A stretch of 64,000 nt of DNA, taken from NCBI RefSeq assembly GCF_001721295.1, contig NZ_MDDS01000013.1:62001-126000 (forward strand), written 5' to 3'. Of this stretch, positions 24,232 through 33,822 are shown piece by piece. Made by a program: the position numbers and the translations under genes. The DNA comes from Sphingomonas turrisvirgatae (lineage in GTDB: Bacteria; Pseudomonadota; Alphaproteobacteria; Sphingomonadales; Sphingomonadaceae). Position 1 is the stretch's first letter. Every line of letters starts with the position of its first letter. The notes beneath the pieces were generated by a model. The model was not told the DNA's origin and ran no database searches. It saw only the letters and a list, made by a program, of their open reading frames with translations.

Positions 24232-25260
24232 ATGCGTCGCTTTCCGCTGATCGCGCTTTGTGCGCTGACGCTTGCAGGCTGCGGCCAGCAGACCAGCCGC
24301 GACCAGATCACGGTGGTCGGCTCGTCGACGGTCTATCCGTTCACCACCGCGGTCGCCGAAGCGTTCGTGAACAACAGCACGCAAGCCAAGGCGCCGGTGA
24401 TCGAACAGGGTGGCACAGGTGCCGGCATGAAGCTGTTCTGCGGCGGCATCGGCGTATCTCATCCCGACATCGTCAACGCATCGCGCCGCATCAAGAAGTC
24501 AGAGGCCGAACTTTGCGCGAAGAACGGCGTGACGGACATCATGGAGATACAGATCGGCAGTGACGGGATCGCGCTCGCTGAAGCGGTTAAAGGCCCCAAC
24601 CTTTCGCTCACGCGCAAGGACCTCTACCTCGCGCTAGCCGCCAACCCGGGCGGCAAGCCGAACACGGCCAGGACGTGGCGGGACGTCAACCCGTCGCTTC
24701 CGGCGATCCCAATCAAGGTGCTGGGCCCGCCATCGACCAGCGGCACGCGCGATGCGTTCGCCGAACTGATCCTGGAAAAGGGCTGTGAGGAAGTCTCGCC
24801 CGAGGCCAAGGCGCTCAAGGACAGCGACAAGAACAAGTTCGACAATCTCTGCCTGCTGATCCGCAGCGACGCCGCGTACATCGATTCGGGTGAGAACGAC
24901 AATCTGATCGTCCAGAAGCTATCGACCGATCCCAATGCGATCGGCATCTTCGGCTATTCCTATCTTGAGGAAAACGCCCAGCGGCTGAAGGGCATTCCGA
25001 TTGATGGCGTAGCGCCGAGCTATACGTCGATTGCCGAGGGTACCTACCCGGGCGCACGCGCGCTCTACATCTACGTAAAGAAGCAGCACCTGAAAGCCGT
25101 GCCGGGACTTAAGGCATTCCTCGCGCAATATGCCATGATGTGGTCGGCCGACGGGCCGCTGGCCAAACGCGGACTGATCGCCAGCCCTGCCGACCGGCAG
25201 GCCGTGGCCGCGACAGCGATCGAGGCGGAAACGCCGCTCGATCCGGCCTCGCTGAAATAA
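24232..25260 (+). CDS. pstS: Phosphate-binding lipoprotein PstS
   Basis: A 342-aa periplasmic phosphate-binding protein. It has a lipoprotein signal with lipobox 'LAGC' (C17). The mature protein opens 'QITVVGSSTVYPF', containing the phosphate-binding loop. It also has 'EQGGTGAGMKLFCGG' and 'PPSTSGTRDAFAE', the other ligand loops. It delivers Pi to the PstCA channel. An ATG at 24196 exists in frame, but the segment before 24232 does not suit a signal peptide. pstC follows after 8 bp. Confidence 0.95.
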   Translation: MRRFPLIALCALTLAGCGQQTSRDQITVVGSSTVYPFTTAVAEAFVNNSTQAKAPVIEQGGTGAGMKLFCGGIGVSHPDIVNASRRIKKSEAELCAKNGVTDIMEIQIGSDGIALAEAVKGPNLSLTRKDLYLALAANPGGKPNTARTWRDVNPSLPAIPIKVLGPPSTSGTRDAFAELILEKGCEEVSPEAKALKDSDKNKFDNLCLLIRSDAAYIDSGENDNLIVQKLSTDPNAIGIFGYSYLEENAQRLKGIPIDGVAPSYTSIAEGTYPGARALYIYVKKQHLKAVPGLKAFLAQYAMMWSADGPLAKRGLIASPADRQAVAATAIEAETPLDPASLK

Positions 25261-25268
25261 GCGCCGGC

Positions 25269-26642
25269 ATGAACCTCTACGCGCTCCTCTTCCTGGTCGC
25301 CGGCCTTGGCATCATCGCCTGGCTGACCGGGCGCGCGCGGGCGGCGCGCTTTGGTTCGACGAGCGAACACCGGCTGCATTCGCTGCCGGGTCAGCATGGC
25401 CTGTATGTCGCGCTGTGGACGACAGTCCCTGCGCTGCTCTTCGTCATCGTCTGGTGGGCTGTCACGCCGATGCTGGCGACGGACGCAGTGATCAAATCGC
25501 CACAGGCGCTTCAGTTGCCGGCGTTCGGCTACGAGCGCGACGCGATCCTCAACGAAGTGCGCGCTCGGGCAGACGGCAGCGAATATGGCTTCTATCCGCT
25601 CGCCGAACAGCTTGCGCCGCTCTACGCCCACGCCAGCAGCTTCTATGCCTGGCTGGGCAGCGGCCTGGCGCTGCTGCTCGCCTTCGCCTGCGGCGCTTTC
25701 GCCTATACCCGCGTAAAGGCCGATTTCCGGGCTCGCACCCGCGTCGAACGGACGGTCATGCTGGTATTGCTCGTCGCTTCGCTGATCGCGATCCTCACGA
25801 CGCTCGGCATCTTCCTCTCGCTGCTGTTCGAGTCGATCCGCTTTTTCAGCATGGTTCCGGTGACCGACTTCCTGTTCGGCACGACCTGGAGCCCGCAGGT
25901 CATCGATCCGGCCGATCCGGGCAAGACGCTGGGCGCGGTTCCGCTGTTCTGGGGCACCTTCTTCATCGGCGCGGTGATCGCGATGCTGGTCGCGATCCCG
26001 TTCGGGCTGATGAGCGCGATCTACCTCACCCAATACGCCCGGCCCGTCGTCCGCAAGTGGATGAAGCCGATGCTCGAGATTCTCGCCGGCGTGCCGACGG
26101 TCGTATACGGCTATTTCGCTGCCTTGACCGTAGGCCCCGCGATCCGCGATCTCGCCGTATCGCTCGGCTTTACCTATGCCAGCTCTGAAAGCGCGCTCGC
26201 CGCCGGCCTGGTCATGGGCGTGATGATCATCCCATTCGTCTCGTCGATGGCCGACGACAGCATTGCCGCGGTGCCGAGCGCGATGCGCGATGGCAGCCTG
26301 GCGATGGGCGCGACGTCGAGCGAGACGATCTGCAAGGTGCTGCTCCCCGCTGCCCTGCCCGGCGTGGTCGCCGGCGTGCTGCTCGCCGTCAGCCGCGCGA
26401 TCGGCGAGACGATGATCGTGGTCATGGCTGCGAGTGGCGCTGCCAATATCACGGCGAATCCGTTCGAGAGCGCGACCACGGTGACCAAGCAGATCGTCGA
26501 CCTGCTGACGGGCGAGGCCGAGTTCGACAGTCCCAAGACGCTGGCCGCCTTCGCGCTTGGCCTGACATTGTTCCTGATCACCTTCCTCCTCAACATCGTC
26601 GCCTTGCGCGTCGTGAAGAAGTACCGTGAGGCTTATGAATAG
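25269..26642 (+). CDS. pstC: Phosphate ABC transporter permease PstC
   Basis: A 457-aa permease, longer than E. coli PstC (319 aa). Three extra N-terminal TM helices with a loop of about 75 residues between the second and third (to about residue 155) precede the standard permease part with the EAA loop 'MRDGSLAMGATSSETICKVL'. Such long PstC proteins are usual in alphaproteobacteria. The stop overlaps the pstA start by 8 bp. Confidence 0.94.
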   Translation: MNLYALLFLVAGLGIIAWLTGRARAARFGSTSEHRLHSLPGQHGLYVALWTTVPALLFVIVWWAVTPMLATDAVIKSPQALQLPAFGYERDAILNEVRARADGSEYGFYPLAEQLAPLYAHASSFYAWLGSGLALLLAFACGAFAYTRVKADFRARTRVERTVMLVLLVASLIAILTTLGIFLSLLFESIRFFSMVPVTDFLFGTTWSPQVIDPADPGKTLGAVPLFWGTFFIGAVIAMLVAIPFGLMSAIYLTQYARPVVRKWMKPMLEILAGVPTVVYGYFAALTVGPAIRDLAVSLGFTYASSESALAAGLVMGVMIIPFVSSMADDSIAAVPSAMRDGSLAMGATSSETICKVLLPAALPGVVAGVLLAVSRAIGETMIVVMAASGAANITANPFESATTVTKQIVDLLTGEAEFDSPKTLAAFALGLTLFLITFLLNIVALRVVKKYREAYE

Positions 26643-27888
26643 GCGCGCGCCCACCGACTGGAAGGCGGACGCAATGCAGCGCCGCATCCGCAGCCGCTAT
26701 CGCGCCGAGCGCCGCTTTCGCGCGATCGGGCTTGGCGCAGTCGTGCTGTCCGCGGCCTTCCTGGTCTTCCTGCTGACGGTGATGGTCGGCAACGGCGCGG
26801 CCGGGTTCATGCGGACCGAAGTAGCGCTGCCCATCGACTTCAAGGCGGCGCCGCTTGAGGTCGATCGCGCGCAACTGTCGACCCGCGGTGCCGACCTCGC
26901 GCTCGCGGGGGCGGGCTTGCAGGACCGCGTCGCCACCGCCGTCACGGCCGCGTTCGGCGACAAGGGCGAGAAACTGATTGCCGAGAACGCCTGGACCGCC
27001 GTGCGCGACGCGATCAAGGCCGATCCCAATCTGCTGAACCAGCGCACGCATATCTGGGTGCCCGCCTCCAGCGAACTGGACGCCGCCATCGACGGCAGCG
27101 GAAAAACCGAGATGCAAGCCGAAGCGCGCAAGCTGCACGAACGGGGCGCGTTGCAGAGTGGTTTCAACGCGAGCTTCCTGGCCCGCGCCGACTCGACGGA
27201 CCCGACGGCGGTCGGCATCTGGGGCGCGCTCAAGGGTTCGCTGCTCACCATGTTCGTGACGTTGCTGATTGCCTTTCCCATCGGCGTGCTTTCGGCCGTC
27301 TACCTTGAGGAATATGCGCCGAAGAACCGCTGGACCGACCTGATCGAGGTATCGATCAACAATCTCGCGGCTGTTCCTTCGATCATCTTCGGCCTGCTCG
27401 GCCTTGCGGTGTTCCTCGGCACGCTCGGCCTGCCGCGCTCGGCCCCGCTGGTTGGCGGACTGACGCTGGCGCTGATGATCATGCCGGTGATCGTCATCGC
27501 TGGGCGCAACGCGATCAAGGCGGTGCCGCCGTCGATCCGCGACGCCGCGCTCGGCATCGGCGCCAGTCGCGTTCAGGTCGTTTTCCACCACGTGTTGCCA
27601 CTCGCACTGCCCGGCATCCTCACAGGAACGATCATCGGCATGGCGCGCGCGCTGGGCGAAACCGCACCGCTGCTGCTGATCGGCATGCGCGCCTTCATCG
27701 TCACCCCCCCCGGCGGCGTGTTCGATCCGGCCACCGTGCTGCCAGTCCAGATTTTTCTGTGGTCCGACGAAGTGAGCCGCGGCTTCATCGAAAAGACCTC
27801 GGCAGCGATCATCGTGCTGCTCGCTTTCCTGCTCGCGATGAACGCAGCTGCCATCTATCTTCGTAACAAGTTCGAGACCCGTTGGTGA
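26635..27888 (+). CDS. pstA: Phosphate ABC transporter permease PstA
   Basis: A 417-aa inner-membrane permease. After one N-terminal TM helix (about 30-52) comes a long extracytoplasmic domain (about 55-195), then the permease core. The EAA loop is '[20 protein letters not shown]'. The DUF3333-type N-terminal extension is typical of alphaproteobacterial PstA. I chose the ATG at 26635 inside the end of pstC. The stop shares one base with the pstB start (TGATG). Confidence 0.94.
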   Translation: MNRRAPTDWKADAMQRRIRSRYRAERRFRAIGLGAVVLSAAFLVFLLTVMVGNGAAGFMRTEVALPIDFKAAPLEVDRAQLSTRGADLALAGAGLQDRVATAVTAAFGDKGEKLIAENAWTAVRDAIKADPNLLNQRTHIWVPASSELDAAIDGSGKTEMQAEARKLHERGALQSGFNASFLARADSTDPTAVGIWGALKGSLLTMFVTLLIAFPIGVLSAVYLEEYAPKNRWTDLIEVSINNLAAVPSIIFGLLGLAVFLGTLGLPRSAPLVGGLTLALMIMPVIVIAGRNAIKAVPPSIRDAALGIGASRVQVVFHHVLPLALPGILTGTIIGMARALGETAPLLLIGMRAFIVTPPGGVFDPATVLPVQIFLWSDEVSRGFIEKTSAAIIVLLAFLLAMNAAAIYLRNKFETRW

Positions 27889-28676
27889 TGACTGAACTCA
27901 ACTCGCCTCAGACCACCGCTCCGCCAAAGATGGCGGCGCAAGGCGTCAACGTCTTTTACGGCGAGAAACAGGCGATCCGCGACGTATCGCTCGACGTCGA
28001 CATGGACAATGTCACGGCCTTCATCGGCCCGTCGGGCTGCGGAAAATCGACATTCCTGCGGACATTGAACCGCATGAACGACACCGTCGCCTCCGCCAGG
28101 GTCGAAGGACTGATCACGCTCGACGGCGAAAACATCTACGACAGGTCGATGGACGTAGTGCAACTGCGCGCGCGCGTCGGCATGGTGTTCCAGAAGCCGA
28201 ACCCCTTTCCAAAGTCGATTTACGAGAACGTTGCCTACGGTCCGCGCATCCACGGCCTCGCCAGCGGCAAGGCGGACATGGACCAGATCGTCGAACGCAG
28301 CTTGAAGCGCGCCGGGCTGTGGGAGGAGGTCAAGGACCGGCTGCAGGACAGCGGCACGGCGTTGTCGGGTGGTCAGCAGCAGCGGCTGTGCATCGCGCGT
28401 GCCATCGCGGTCGACCCCGAAGTCATCCTGATGGACGAGCCGTGCAGCGCGCTCGACCCGATCGCGACCGCGAAGATCGAGGAATTGATCCACGAGTTGC
28501 GGGGCCGCTACGCGATCGTGATCGTCACCCACAACATGCAACAGGCCGCGCGCGTTTCGCAGCGCACCGCCTTCTTCCACCTGGGGACGCTCGTCGAATA
28601 TGGCGAGACCGATCAGATTTTCACCGCCCCGCGCCAGGAGCGGACCAAGGACTATATCACCGGAAGGTATGGCTGA
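27888..28676 (+). CDS. pstB: Phosphate ABC transporter ATP-binding protein PstB
   Basis: A 262-aa ATPase with Walker A 'GPSGCGKST', signature 'LSGGQQQR' and Walker B '[13 protein letters not shown]'. The PstB-specific '[20 protein letters not shown]' region is present. It powers uptake through PstCA and is part of the signalling complex with PhoU and PhoR. The ATG at 27888 is preceded by in-frame TTG and GTG codons that are unlikely to be used. The stop overlaps the phoU start (TGATG). Confidence 0.97.
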   Translation: MTELNSPQTTAPPKMAAQGVNVFYGEKQAIRDVSLDVDMDNVTAFIGPSGCGKSTFLRTLNRMNDTVASARVEGLITLDGENIYDRSMDVVQLRARVGMVFQKPNPFPKSIYENVAYGPRIHGLASGKADMDQIVERSLKRAGLWEEVKDRLQDSGTALSGGQQQRLCIARAIAVDPEVILMDEPCSALDPIATAKIEELIHELRGRYAIVIVTHNMQQAARVSQRTAFFHLGTLVEYGETDQIFTAPRQERTKDYITGRYG

Positions 28677-29374
28677 TGGCGAAGGGTCACGAGCATACGA
28701 TCAAGGCGTTCGACGCAGAGATCAAGCAGTTGCGCGCGCTGATCTCTCAGATGGGCGGGCTTGCCGAACAGGCGATCGCCGACGCGATGACGGCGCTGCA
28801 GCGCAACGACACCGAGCTCGCCAAACAGGTCCGCGCCAAGGATAAGGCAATCGACGCGATCGAAGCGGAGGTCGAGAAGCTCGCCGTCCGCGTCATCGCC
28901 CTTCGCGCGCCGATGGCCGACGACCTGCGCGACGTCGTCGCAGCGCTCAAGATCGCCGGCGTCGTGGAACGCATCGGCGATTACGCCAAGAACATCGCCA
29001 AGCGCGTTCCGCTGATCCATGCTTCGGGCAAGGACCGCATCGACGCCGTTTCGGTCATCCCTGCCATGGCGCAGATGGCGAGCGAAATGGTGCACGACGT
29101 GCTCGATGCCTTTGCCTCTCGCGATGCCGAGGCGGCGATCCGCGTCTGCGAGCGCGACAGCCGACTCGACGATTTCTATGACAGCATCTTCCGTACGCTC
29201 GTCACTTACATGGTCGAGAATCCGCGCACGGTAAGCGAAGTCGCGCACCTGCTTTTCGTCGCCAAGAATATTGAGCGGATCGGCGACCATGCGACCAACG
29301 TCGCCGAGATGGTCTATTTTGCCGCGACCGGCAGCTATCTCGCCGACCGCGACACCGACAGTACAGGGGTCTGA
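28676..29374 (+). CDS. phoU: Phosphate signalling regulator PhoU
   Basis: A 232-aa protein of two PhoU three-helix repeats, each with acidic metal-binding stretches ('VVERIGDYAKNIAKRV' and 'NIERIGDHATNVAEMV'). PhoU links transporter activity to PhoR, keeping PhoB inactive when phosphate is plentiful. Its ATG overlaps the pstB stop and phoB starts one base after its own stop, so all are coupled. Confidence 0.96.
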   Translation: MAKGHEHTIKAFDAEIKQLRALISQMGGLAEQAIADAMTALQRNDTELAKQVRAKDKAIDAIEAEVEKLAVRVIALRAPMADDLRDVVAALKIAGVVERIGDYAKNIAKRVPLIHASGKDRIDAVSVIPAMAQMASEMVHDVLDAFASRDAEAAIRVCERDSRLDDFYDSIFRTLVTYMVENPRTVSEVAHLLFVAKNIERIGDHATNVAEMVYFAATGSYLADRDTDSTGV

Positions 29375-29375
29375 C

Positions 29376-30068
29376 ATGAGCCGCGCCCGCATGCTGCTGG
29401 TCGAGGACGACGCCGCGCTCGCCGAACTCCTCACATATCACTTCAAGCGCGAGGATTTCGACGTTCGCCACACGCCCGATGGCGAAGAGGCGCTGTTGAT
29501 GGCGAAGGAGATCGCCCCCGACATCGTGCTGCTCGACTGGATGGTCGAAAGCCTGTCGGGGATTGAGGTGTGCCGCCGCCTGCGCCGCATGAGCGAGACG
29601 GCCAACGTGCCGATCATCATGCTGACCGCGCGGGGCGAGGAGGAGGACCGGGTGCGCGGCCTCGAAACCGGCGCGGACGATTACGTGACCAAGCCCTTCT
29701 CGCCACGTGAACTCGTCGCGCGCGTCGGCGCCGTACTGCGCCGCGTACGGCCTGCGCTGGCCGGCGAAGCGCTGTCCTATGCTGACATCGAGATGGACAC
29801 GGTCGGCCACAAGGTGCGGCGCGGTGGCGATATTGTTCCGCTGGGTCCGACCGAGTTCCGCCTGCTCAAGCATTTCCTGGAGCATCCGGGCTGGGTCTTC
29901 TCGCGCGAGCGGCTGCTTGACGCCGTGTGGGGGCACGACAGCGATATCGAGAGCCGCACGGTCGATGTGCACATCCGGCGTCTTCGCAAGGCGATCAATA
30001 TCGGTGACAGGCCCGACATCATCCGGACCGTACGCTCGGCCGGCTATTCGCTGGACGTTGGCCACTGA
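29376..30068 (+). CDS. phoB: Phosphate regulon response regulator PhoB
   Basis: A 230-aa OmpR-family regulator. The receiver domain has the acidic pair 'VEDD', phospho-acceptor D54 ('VLLDWM') and Lys in 'YVTKPFSP'. The C-terminal winged helix has 'LGPTEFRLLKHFLEHPG' and 'SRTVDVHIRRLRKAI'. It activates Pho-box promoters when phosphorylated by PhoR. It is the last gene of the phosphate run; in many bacteria phoB sits beside phoR instead. Confidence 0.96.
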   Translation: MSRARMLLVEDDAALAELLTYHFKREDFDVRHTPDGEEALLMAKEIAPDIVLLDWMVESLSGIEVCRRLRRMSETANVPIIMLTARGEEEDRVRGLETGADDYVTKPFSPRELVARVGAVLRRVRPALAGEALSYADIEMDTVGHKVRRGGDIVPLGPTEFRLLKHFLEHPGWVFSRERLLDAVWGHDSDIESRTVDVHIRRLRKAINIGDRPDIIRTVRSAGYSLDVGH

Positions 30069-30152
30069 TATCGTTTCGGGATAGATTCAGCGCCTGATGC
30101 GTTAGCGGGGCGAGCGAATGCTCTCACCGTATCAACGTCAGGAGATAACCCG

Positions 30153-30512
30153 ATGAAGCTGATCGCGCTTGCCGCGGCGCTCGCCATGACGGGCACCGCC
30201 GCCATCGCCCAGGATGCGACAACGCCTGCACCGGCGCCTGCACCCGCACCTGAGACGGCACCGACGCCAGAGCCCGCGCCCCCTGCCCCCGCCCCGGCAA
30301 CCGCGCCTGCGACGGCTACCACGGGCGAGGATCCAGCTGGCGGCTATCAGCCTTCCGCCCCAGCGCTGTCCGCGCAGCCGGCACCAGGCCAACAGGTGAT
30401 CTTCCAGCCCTCCAAGTCGCCGAGCGAAGCCTATCCGCCGCCCGCGCCGATGCAGACTTACCCGATCTGCAAGAAGGGTCAGTTCGACAACTGCCGCCAG
30501 CGCGGCGGCTGA
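30153..30512 (+). CDS. Small exported Pro/Ala-rich protein
   Basis: A 119-aa protein with a clear Sec signal peptide (MKLIALAAALAMTGTAAIAQ, cut after residue 19 or 20). A low-complexity Pro/Ala/Thr region follows (about 24-60), then a more ordered end with two Cys: 'YPICKKGQFDNCRQRGG'. Probably periplasmic, with a flexible spacer and a small disulfide-containing tail. Function unknown. AGGAG lies 10 bases before the ATG. A strong hairpin follows the stop. Confidence 0.8.
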   Translation: MKLIALAAALAMTGTAAIAQDATTPAPAPAPAPETAPTPEPAPPAPAPATAPATATTGEDPAGGYQPSAPALSAQPAPGQQVIFQPSKSPSEAYPPPAPMQTYPICKKGQFDNCRQRGG

Positions 30513-30518
30513 GCTTGC

Positions 30519-30547
30519 GGGGCGCGGCCAGCATGTGGCCGCGCCCC
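30519..30547 (+). terminator. Strong hairpin after the Pro/Ala-rich protein gene
   Basis: Perfect 12-bp stem GGGGCGCGGCCA (30519-30530) / TGGCCGCGCCCC (30536-30547) with a 5-nt loop, 6 bases after the stop codon. It is followed by GATTTG, so only a short T stretch. Confidence 0.65.
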
Positions 30548-30629
30548 GATTTGCGACTGCCCCTGCAAGTTGCTTTCCGCCTCCGGCCCGCTAGCTCATG
30601 ACGACAGTCCAGACTGAGCGGGAGGATGC

Positions 30630-31526
30630 ATGAACATTCGATTCGACGGGAAGGTGGCCATCGTGACCGGCGCCGGCGGCGGGCTGGGCCGCGCCTATGC
30701 GCTCGAGCTTACCCGGCGCGGTGCGCGTGTGGTGGTAAATGACTTGGGCGGATCGCGCGATGGTACGGGCCAGTCCGATGCAGCGCTGAAGGTTGTCGAG
30801 GAGATCGCGGCAGCGGGTGGCGAGGCCATCGCCAACGGCGCCAGCGTCACCGAATACGAACAGATGGAGGCAATGGTCGCCGCGGCAAAGGAACGCTGGG
30901 GCGGCGTCCATATCCTCATCAACAATGCCGGCGTGTTGCGTGACAGGAGCTTCGCCAACATGACGCCCGACGACTTCCGCTTCGTTGTGGACGTTCATCT
31001 CCTCGGATCGGCCAATGCGACCAAGGCGGTGTGGGCCACGATGCGCGAGCAGGCGTACGGCCGCATCCTGATGACCGCTTCTTCCAGCGGGCTGTACGGC
31101 AATTTCGGGCAGGCAAATTACGGGGCCGCGAAGCTGGGGCTGGCCGGCCTTGCCAAGACGCTCCATTTGGAAGGCGCCAAATACAATATCCGCGTCAACA
31201 CACTCGCCCCGACCGCTGGCACGCGGATGACCGAAGACATCTTCCCTGAAGCGGCGTTCCAGGCCTTCACGCCGGAAAGCGTCGCGCCGGCAGCACTGTT
31301 CCTGGTCAGTGAGGACGCACCCAACAATGCGATCGTCGGCGCGGGTGCGGGCGTGTTCCAGGCGGCGCATGTCACGCTCACTCAGGGCGTGCGCCTGACA
31401 GGCGACGCGCTCTCGCCCGAAGGCGTCGCCGCCCAATGGCAGGCGATCACCGACCGCACGGGCGAAGTCGTGCCGCAATCGGGCGGCGAACAGGCCATGA
31501 TGATCATGCGCAAGCTGCAGCAATGA
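30630..31526 (+). CDS. SDR family oxidoreductase, (3R)-hydroxyacyl-CoA dehydrogenase-like
   Basis: A 298-aa short-chain dehydrogenase with the Rossmann motif 'TGAGGGLGRAYAL', the 'NNAGVLRD' strand, catalytic Ser in 'TASSSGLYGNFGQ' and 'YGAAK' for Tyr and Lys. The sequence 'VVVNDLGGSRDGTG' and the 'GLYGNFGQANYGAAKLGLAG' region are hallmarks of the MFE-2/HSD17B4 group, which oxidises (3R)-hydroxyacyl-CoA. A C-terminal extension is present but no hydratase domain. GGGAGG lies 7 bases upstream of the start. Confidence 0.88.
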   Translation: MNIRFDGKVAIVTGAGGGLGRAYALELTRRGARVVVNDLGGSRDGTGQSDAALKVVEEIAAAGGEAIANGASVTEYEQMEAMVAAAKERWGGVHILINNAGVLRDRSFANMTPDDFRFVVDVHLLGSANATKAVWATMREQAYGRILMTASSSGLYGNFGQANYGAAKLGLAGLAKTLHLEGAKYNIRVNTLAPTAGTRMTEDIFPEAAFQAFTPESVAPAALFLVSEDAPNNAIVGAGAGVFQAAHVTLTQGVRLTGDALSPEGVAAQWQAITDRTGEVVPQSGGEQAMMIMRKLQQ

Positions 31527-31583
31527 TGTTGCGGCTTAGTCAGCGCTGCCGGCGCAGCACTATTCGCAACGGGCGTGGGTGAA

Positions 31584-31673
31584 TGGCGGAGAGGGTGGGA
31601 TTCGAACCCACGTTACGGTTCCCCGTAAACCGCATTTCGAGTGCGGCGCGATCGACCACTCTGCCACCTCTCC
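31584..31673 (-). tRNA. tRNA-Ser (anticodon CGA), CCA encoded
   Basis: 90-nt class II tRNA on the minus strand. Acceptor stem GGAGAGG (31673-31667) pairs with CCTCTCC (31594-31588), discriminator G, then CCA. The anticodon stem CCGCA/TGCGG encloses the loop CTCGAAA, giving CGA. A long variable arm (TTTACGGGGAACCGTAA) and the T-loop GGTTCGAATCC are present. Confidence 0.95.
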
Positions 31674-31805
31674 GCGAGGGGTCCGCTGGATGCCCATGGG
31701 CGTCAACGACCGGTCGAGCGGGCGCCTCTAGACGAAGCTGGCAAGCCACGCAAGCACTCACGCGGCACTTCTTGTGCGGCGCGCAATGCGCACTAGATTG
31801 AGCAT

Positions 31806-32186
31806 ATGAATCGCGCCCATCAGACTCTCGATCTCGCTGCCGCCGGGGTCCCCTTCCCCGCCATCTCGCATGCCCGCTTCAATGTGGGCGATGTGGTACG
31901 CCACCGCGTGTTCGACTTTCGTGGCGTGATCTTCGACGTCGATCCGGTGTTCGCCAATAGCGAGGAATGGTATCAATCCATTCCGGAGGACGTGCGCCCG
32001 CCCCGGGACCAGCCCTTTTACCACCTGCTGGCCGAAAACGCCGAGTCGAGCTATGTCGCCTATGTCAGCCAGCAGAACCTGCTGCCCGATGACAGCGACG
32101 AGCCGGTGGATCATCCGGCAATCAGCGGCCTGTTCGATGAGCTCGTGGATGGCCGCTATCAGCTGAAGCGCGAGCACCGGCACTGA
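31806..32186 (+). CDS. hspQ: Heat shock protein HspQ (YccV-like)
   Basis: A 126-aa protein of the HspQ/YccV family. The family core is visible: 'HARFNVGDVVRHRVFDFRGV' then 'FANSEEWYQSIPEDVRPPRDQPFYHLLAEN' (split by my eye into strand and loop segments) and 'YVAYVSQQNLLPDD'. In E. coli HspQ is a heat-induced hemimethylated-DNA-binding protein that stimulates Lon degradation of some substrates. It is a single gene between tRNA-Ser and rplU. Confidence 0.92.
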   Translation: MNRAHQTLDLAAAGVPFPAISHARFNVGDVVRHRVFDFRGVIFDVDPVFANSEEWYQSIPEDVRPPRDQPFYHLLAENAESSYVAYVSQQNLLPDDSDEPVDHPAISGLFDELVDGRYQLKREHRH

Positions 32187-32312
32187 GGCTCAAGCTGGTT
32201 GGCCGATCCGTTGGCGCGACGTGGCAGCGCCGCTCATCGATATCGCTGCCCTGTGGCCCCCTGCACGACCGGTTTCATCCTCCGTGGATAGCTGAAAGAG
32301 CCGGCATAGAGG

Positions 32313-32340
32313 TTGACTTGCACCCCCGAATCCCATAACC
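32313..32340 (+). promoter_or_regulatory. Candidate housekeeping promoter of rplU-rpmA
   Basis: TTGACT (32313-32318) followed after 16 bases by ATAACC (32335-32340), about 64 bp before the rplU start. The -35 is good, the -10 weak. No other promoter-like pair is evident in the 217-bp gap after hspQ. Confidence 0.35.
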
Positions 32341-32403
32341 GCGCCCTTCCTCCCGCCGGGTACTTCCCGCGCGGGCACATGCATTTGAATTGAGAAGAGG
32401 CCC

Positions 32404-32766
32404 ATGTTCGCTATCGTGCGCACGGGCGGCAAGCAGTATCGCGTTGCCGCAGGAGACAAGATCGTCGTCGAGAAGCTCGACGGTGAAGCCGGTTCGTCGA
32501 TCACGCTCGGCGACGTGCTGCTCGCTGGCGAGGGCTCGGACCTGAAGCCCACCGACGGCCTGACCGTTTCGGCCGAGATCGTCGCGCAGGCGAAGGGCGA
32601 GAAGGTCATCGTCTTCAAGAAGCGTCGCCGGCACAACTACCGCCGCAAGAACGGCCATCGTCAGAATCACACGATCCTAAAGATCACCGCGATCGGCGCG
32701 CAGGAAGCCAAGAAGAAGTCCGCGAAGAAGGCTGAGGGCGACGCCCCGGCTGCCGCGGAAGCGTAA
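32404..32766 (+). CDS. rplU: 50S ribosomal protein L21, C-terminally extended
   Basis: A 120-aa L21, the large-subunit protein that contacts 23S rRNA. It begins '[18 protein letters not shown]' and contains the signature '[19 protein letters not shown]'. The last about 20 residues ([19 protein letters not shown]) form a Lys/Ala tail beyond the usual 103-residue core, as in other alphaproteobacteria. It is followed after 13 bp by rpmA. Confidence 0.97.
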   Translation: MFAIVRTGGKQYRVAAGDKIVVEKLDGEAGSSITLGDVLLAGEGSDLKPTDGLTVSAEIVAQAKGEKVIVFKKRRRHNYRRKNGHRQNHTILKITAIGAQEAKKKSAKKAEGDAPAAAEA

Positions 32767-32779
32767 GGAGTAACGCGAA

Positions 32780-33049
32780 ATGGCACATAAGAAGGCAGGC
32801 GGCTCTTCGCGTAACGGCCGCGATTCGCAATCGAAGCGCCTCGGCGTGAAGAAGTTCGGCGGTCAGGCGGCCGTTGCAGGCAACATCCTCGTGCGTCAGC
32901 GCGGGACGAAATTCTATCCGGGCGTCAATGTCGGCATTGGCAAGGATCACACGCTGTTCGCGCTGACCGACGGCCGCGTGCGATTCCATGACGGCAAGCT
33001 CGGCCGTAAATTCTGCTCGATCGACATGATTGCGGAAGCAGCCGAATAA
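32780..33049 (+). CDS. rpmA: 50S ribosomal protein L27
   Basis: An 89-aa L27 whose N-terminal tail reaches the peptidyl-transferase centre. Signature '[20 protein letters not shown]' and '[19 protein letters not shown]'. It starts directly with MAHKK, without the cleaved extension of Firmicutes. It is co-transcribed with rplU; a strong terminator follows. Confidence 0.97.
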   Translation: MAHKKAGGSSRNGRDSQSKRLGVKKFGGQAAVAGNILVRQRGTKFYPGVNVGIGKDHTLFALTDGRVRFHDGKLGRKFCSIDMIAEAAE

Positions 33050-33116
33050 CATTGGGCAACCAGCCGGGTTGCCCGCCAGGGTGACCCGGGTCCTCTTCTT
33101 CGAGGACGCAACACAA

Positions 33117-33146
33117 GGGAGACGGGTCGCCCCGGTCTCCCTTTTT
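33117..33146 (+). terminator. Rho-independent terminator of rplU-rpmA
   Basis: GGGAGAC (33117-33123) pairs with GTCTCCC (33135-33141) and is followed by TTTTT. A smaller hairpin GTCCTC/GAGGAC (33090-33107) lies just before it. Confidence 0.85.
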
Positions 33147-33220
33147 CTTTGCTCCCTCCGTCGCAAACCGTCGCGGTCCCGTCATCGAACGGGGTCATGG
33201 CGCAAACGAGGAGAGTGCAG

Positions 33221-33769
33221 ATGTTCGCGAGAACACAAAGACTGACGCTACGTCCCGGCTGGATCGAGGATGCGCCGGAACTCGCGCGCGCGATGAACTA
33301 CCACGAAGTGGTACGCAATCTCAGCCGAGCGCCCTGGCCCTATACAATCGGCGATGCGGAAGCCTTTCTGTCGAGCGGCGGCCAGCATGGCGCCAGCTTC
33401 CTGATCTGCGGTCACGAGGATGGCTTCAGCCGCATTCTGGGCGGCATCCGTTTCGGCTTGCTCGACGGCGAGTCGCATGAACTCGGCTATTGGCTCACAC
33501 CGAACGCGTGGGGCCGGGGCTATGCGACCGAGGCCGGGCGCGCTGCGATCGACATCGCCCGCATGTTGCGCGTGCCCAGGCTCACGGCCGACCATTTCGT
33601 CGACAATCCCGCTTCCGGCCGCGTGCTGCGCAAGCTGGGCTTTCGTCCGACCGGACGCATCGTCCCGCGCTTCTCGCGCGGACGCGGTGGCGAGGCACTA
33701 TGCGCCGAGTTCGAACAGTCGCTGTCCGGGTCGGACTGCACCGACCCATGCGATCGAATGGCGGCGTAA
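33221..33769 (+). CDS. GNAT family N-acetyltransferase (RimJ/RimL-like)
   Basis: A 182-aa GNAT of the Acetyltransf_3 type ('[20 protein letters not shown]', '[20 protein letters not shown]' with the acetyl-CoA loop, '[18 protein letters not shown]'). Such enzymes acetylate protein N-termini, Lys or small molecules; the substrate is not predictable. Start at 33221 has AGGAG 9-10 bases upstream; an ATG at 33197 is an alternative. It commonly follows rpmA in sphingomonads. Confidence 0.87.
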   Translation: MFARTQRLTLRPGWIEDAPELARAMNYHEVVRNLSRAPWPYTIGDAEAFLSSGGQHGASFLICGHEDGFSRILGGIRFGLLDGESHELGYWLTPNAWGRGYATEAGRAAIDIARMLRVPRLTADHFVDNPASGRVLRKLGFRPTGRIVPRFSRGRGGEALCAEFEQSLSGSDCTDPCDRMAA

Positions 33770-33822
33770 GAGACTGATGGGCGAAGCCGATACGCAACGC
33801 GGCTTCGCCCATCCTCCGGGTA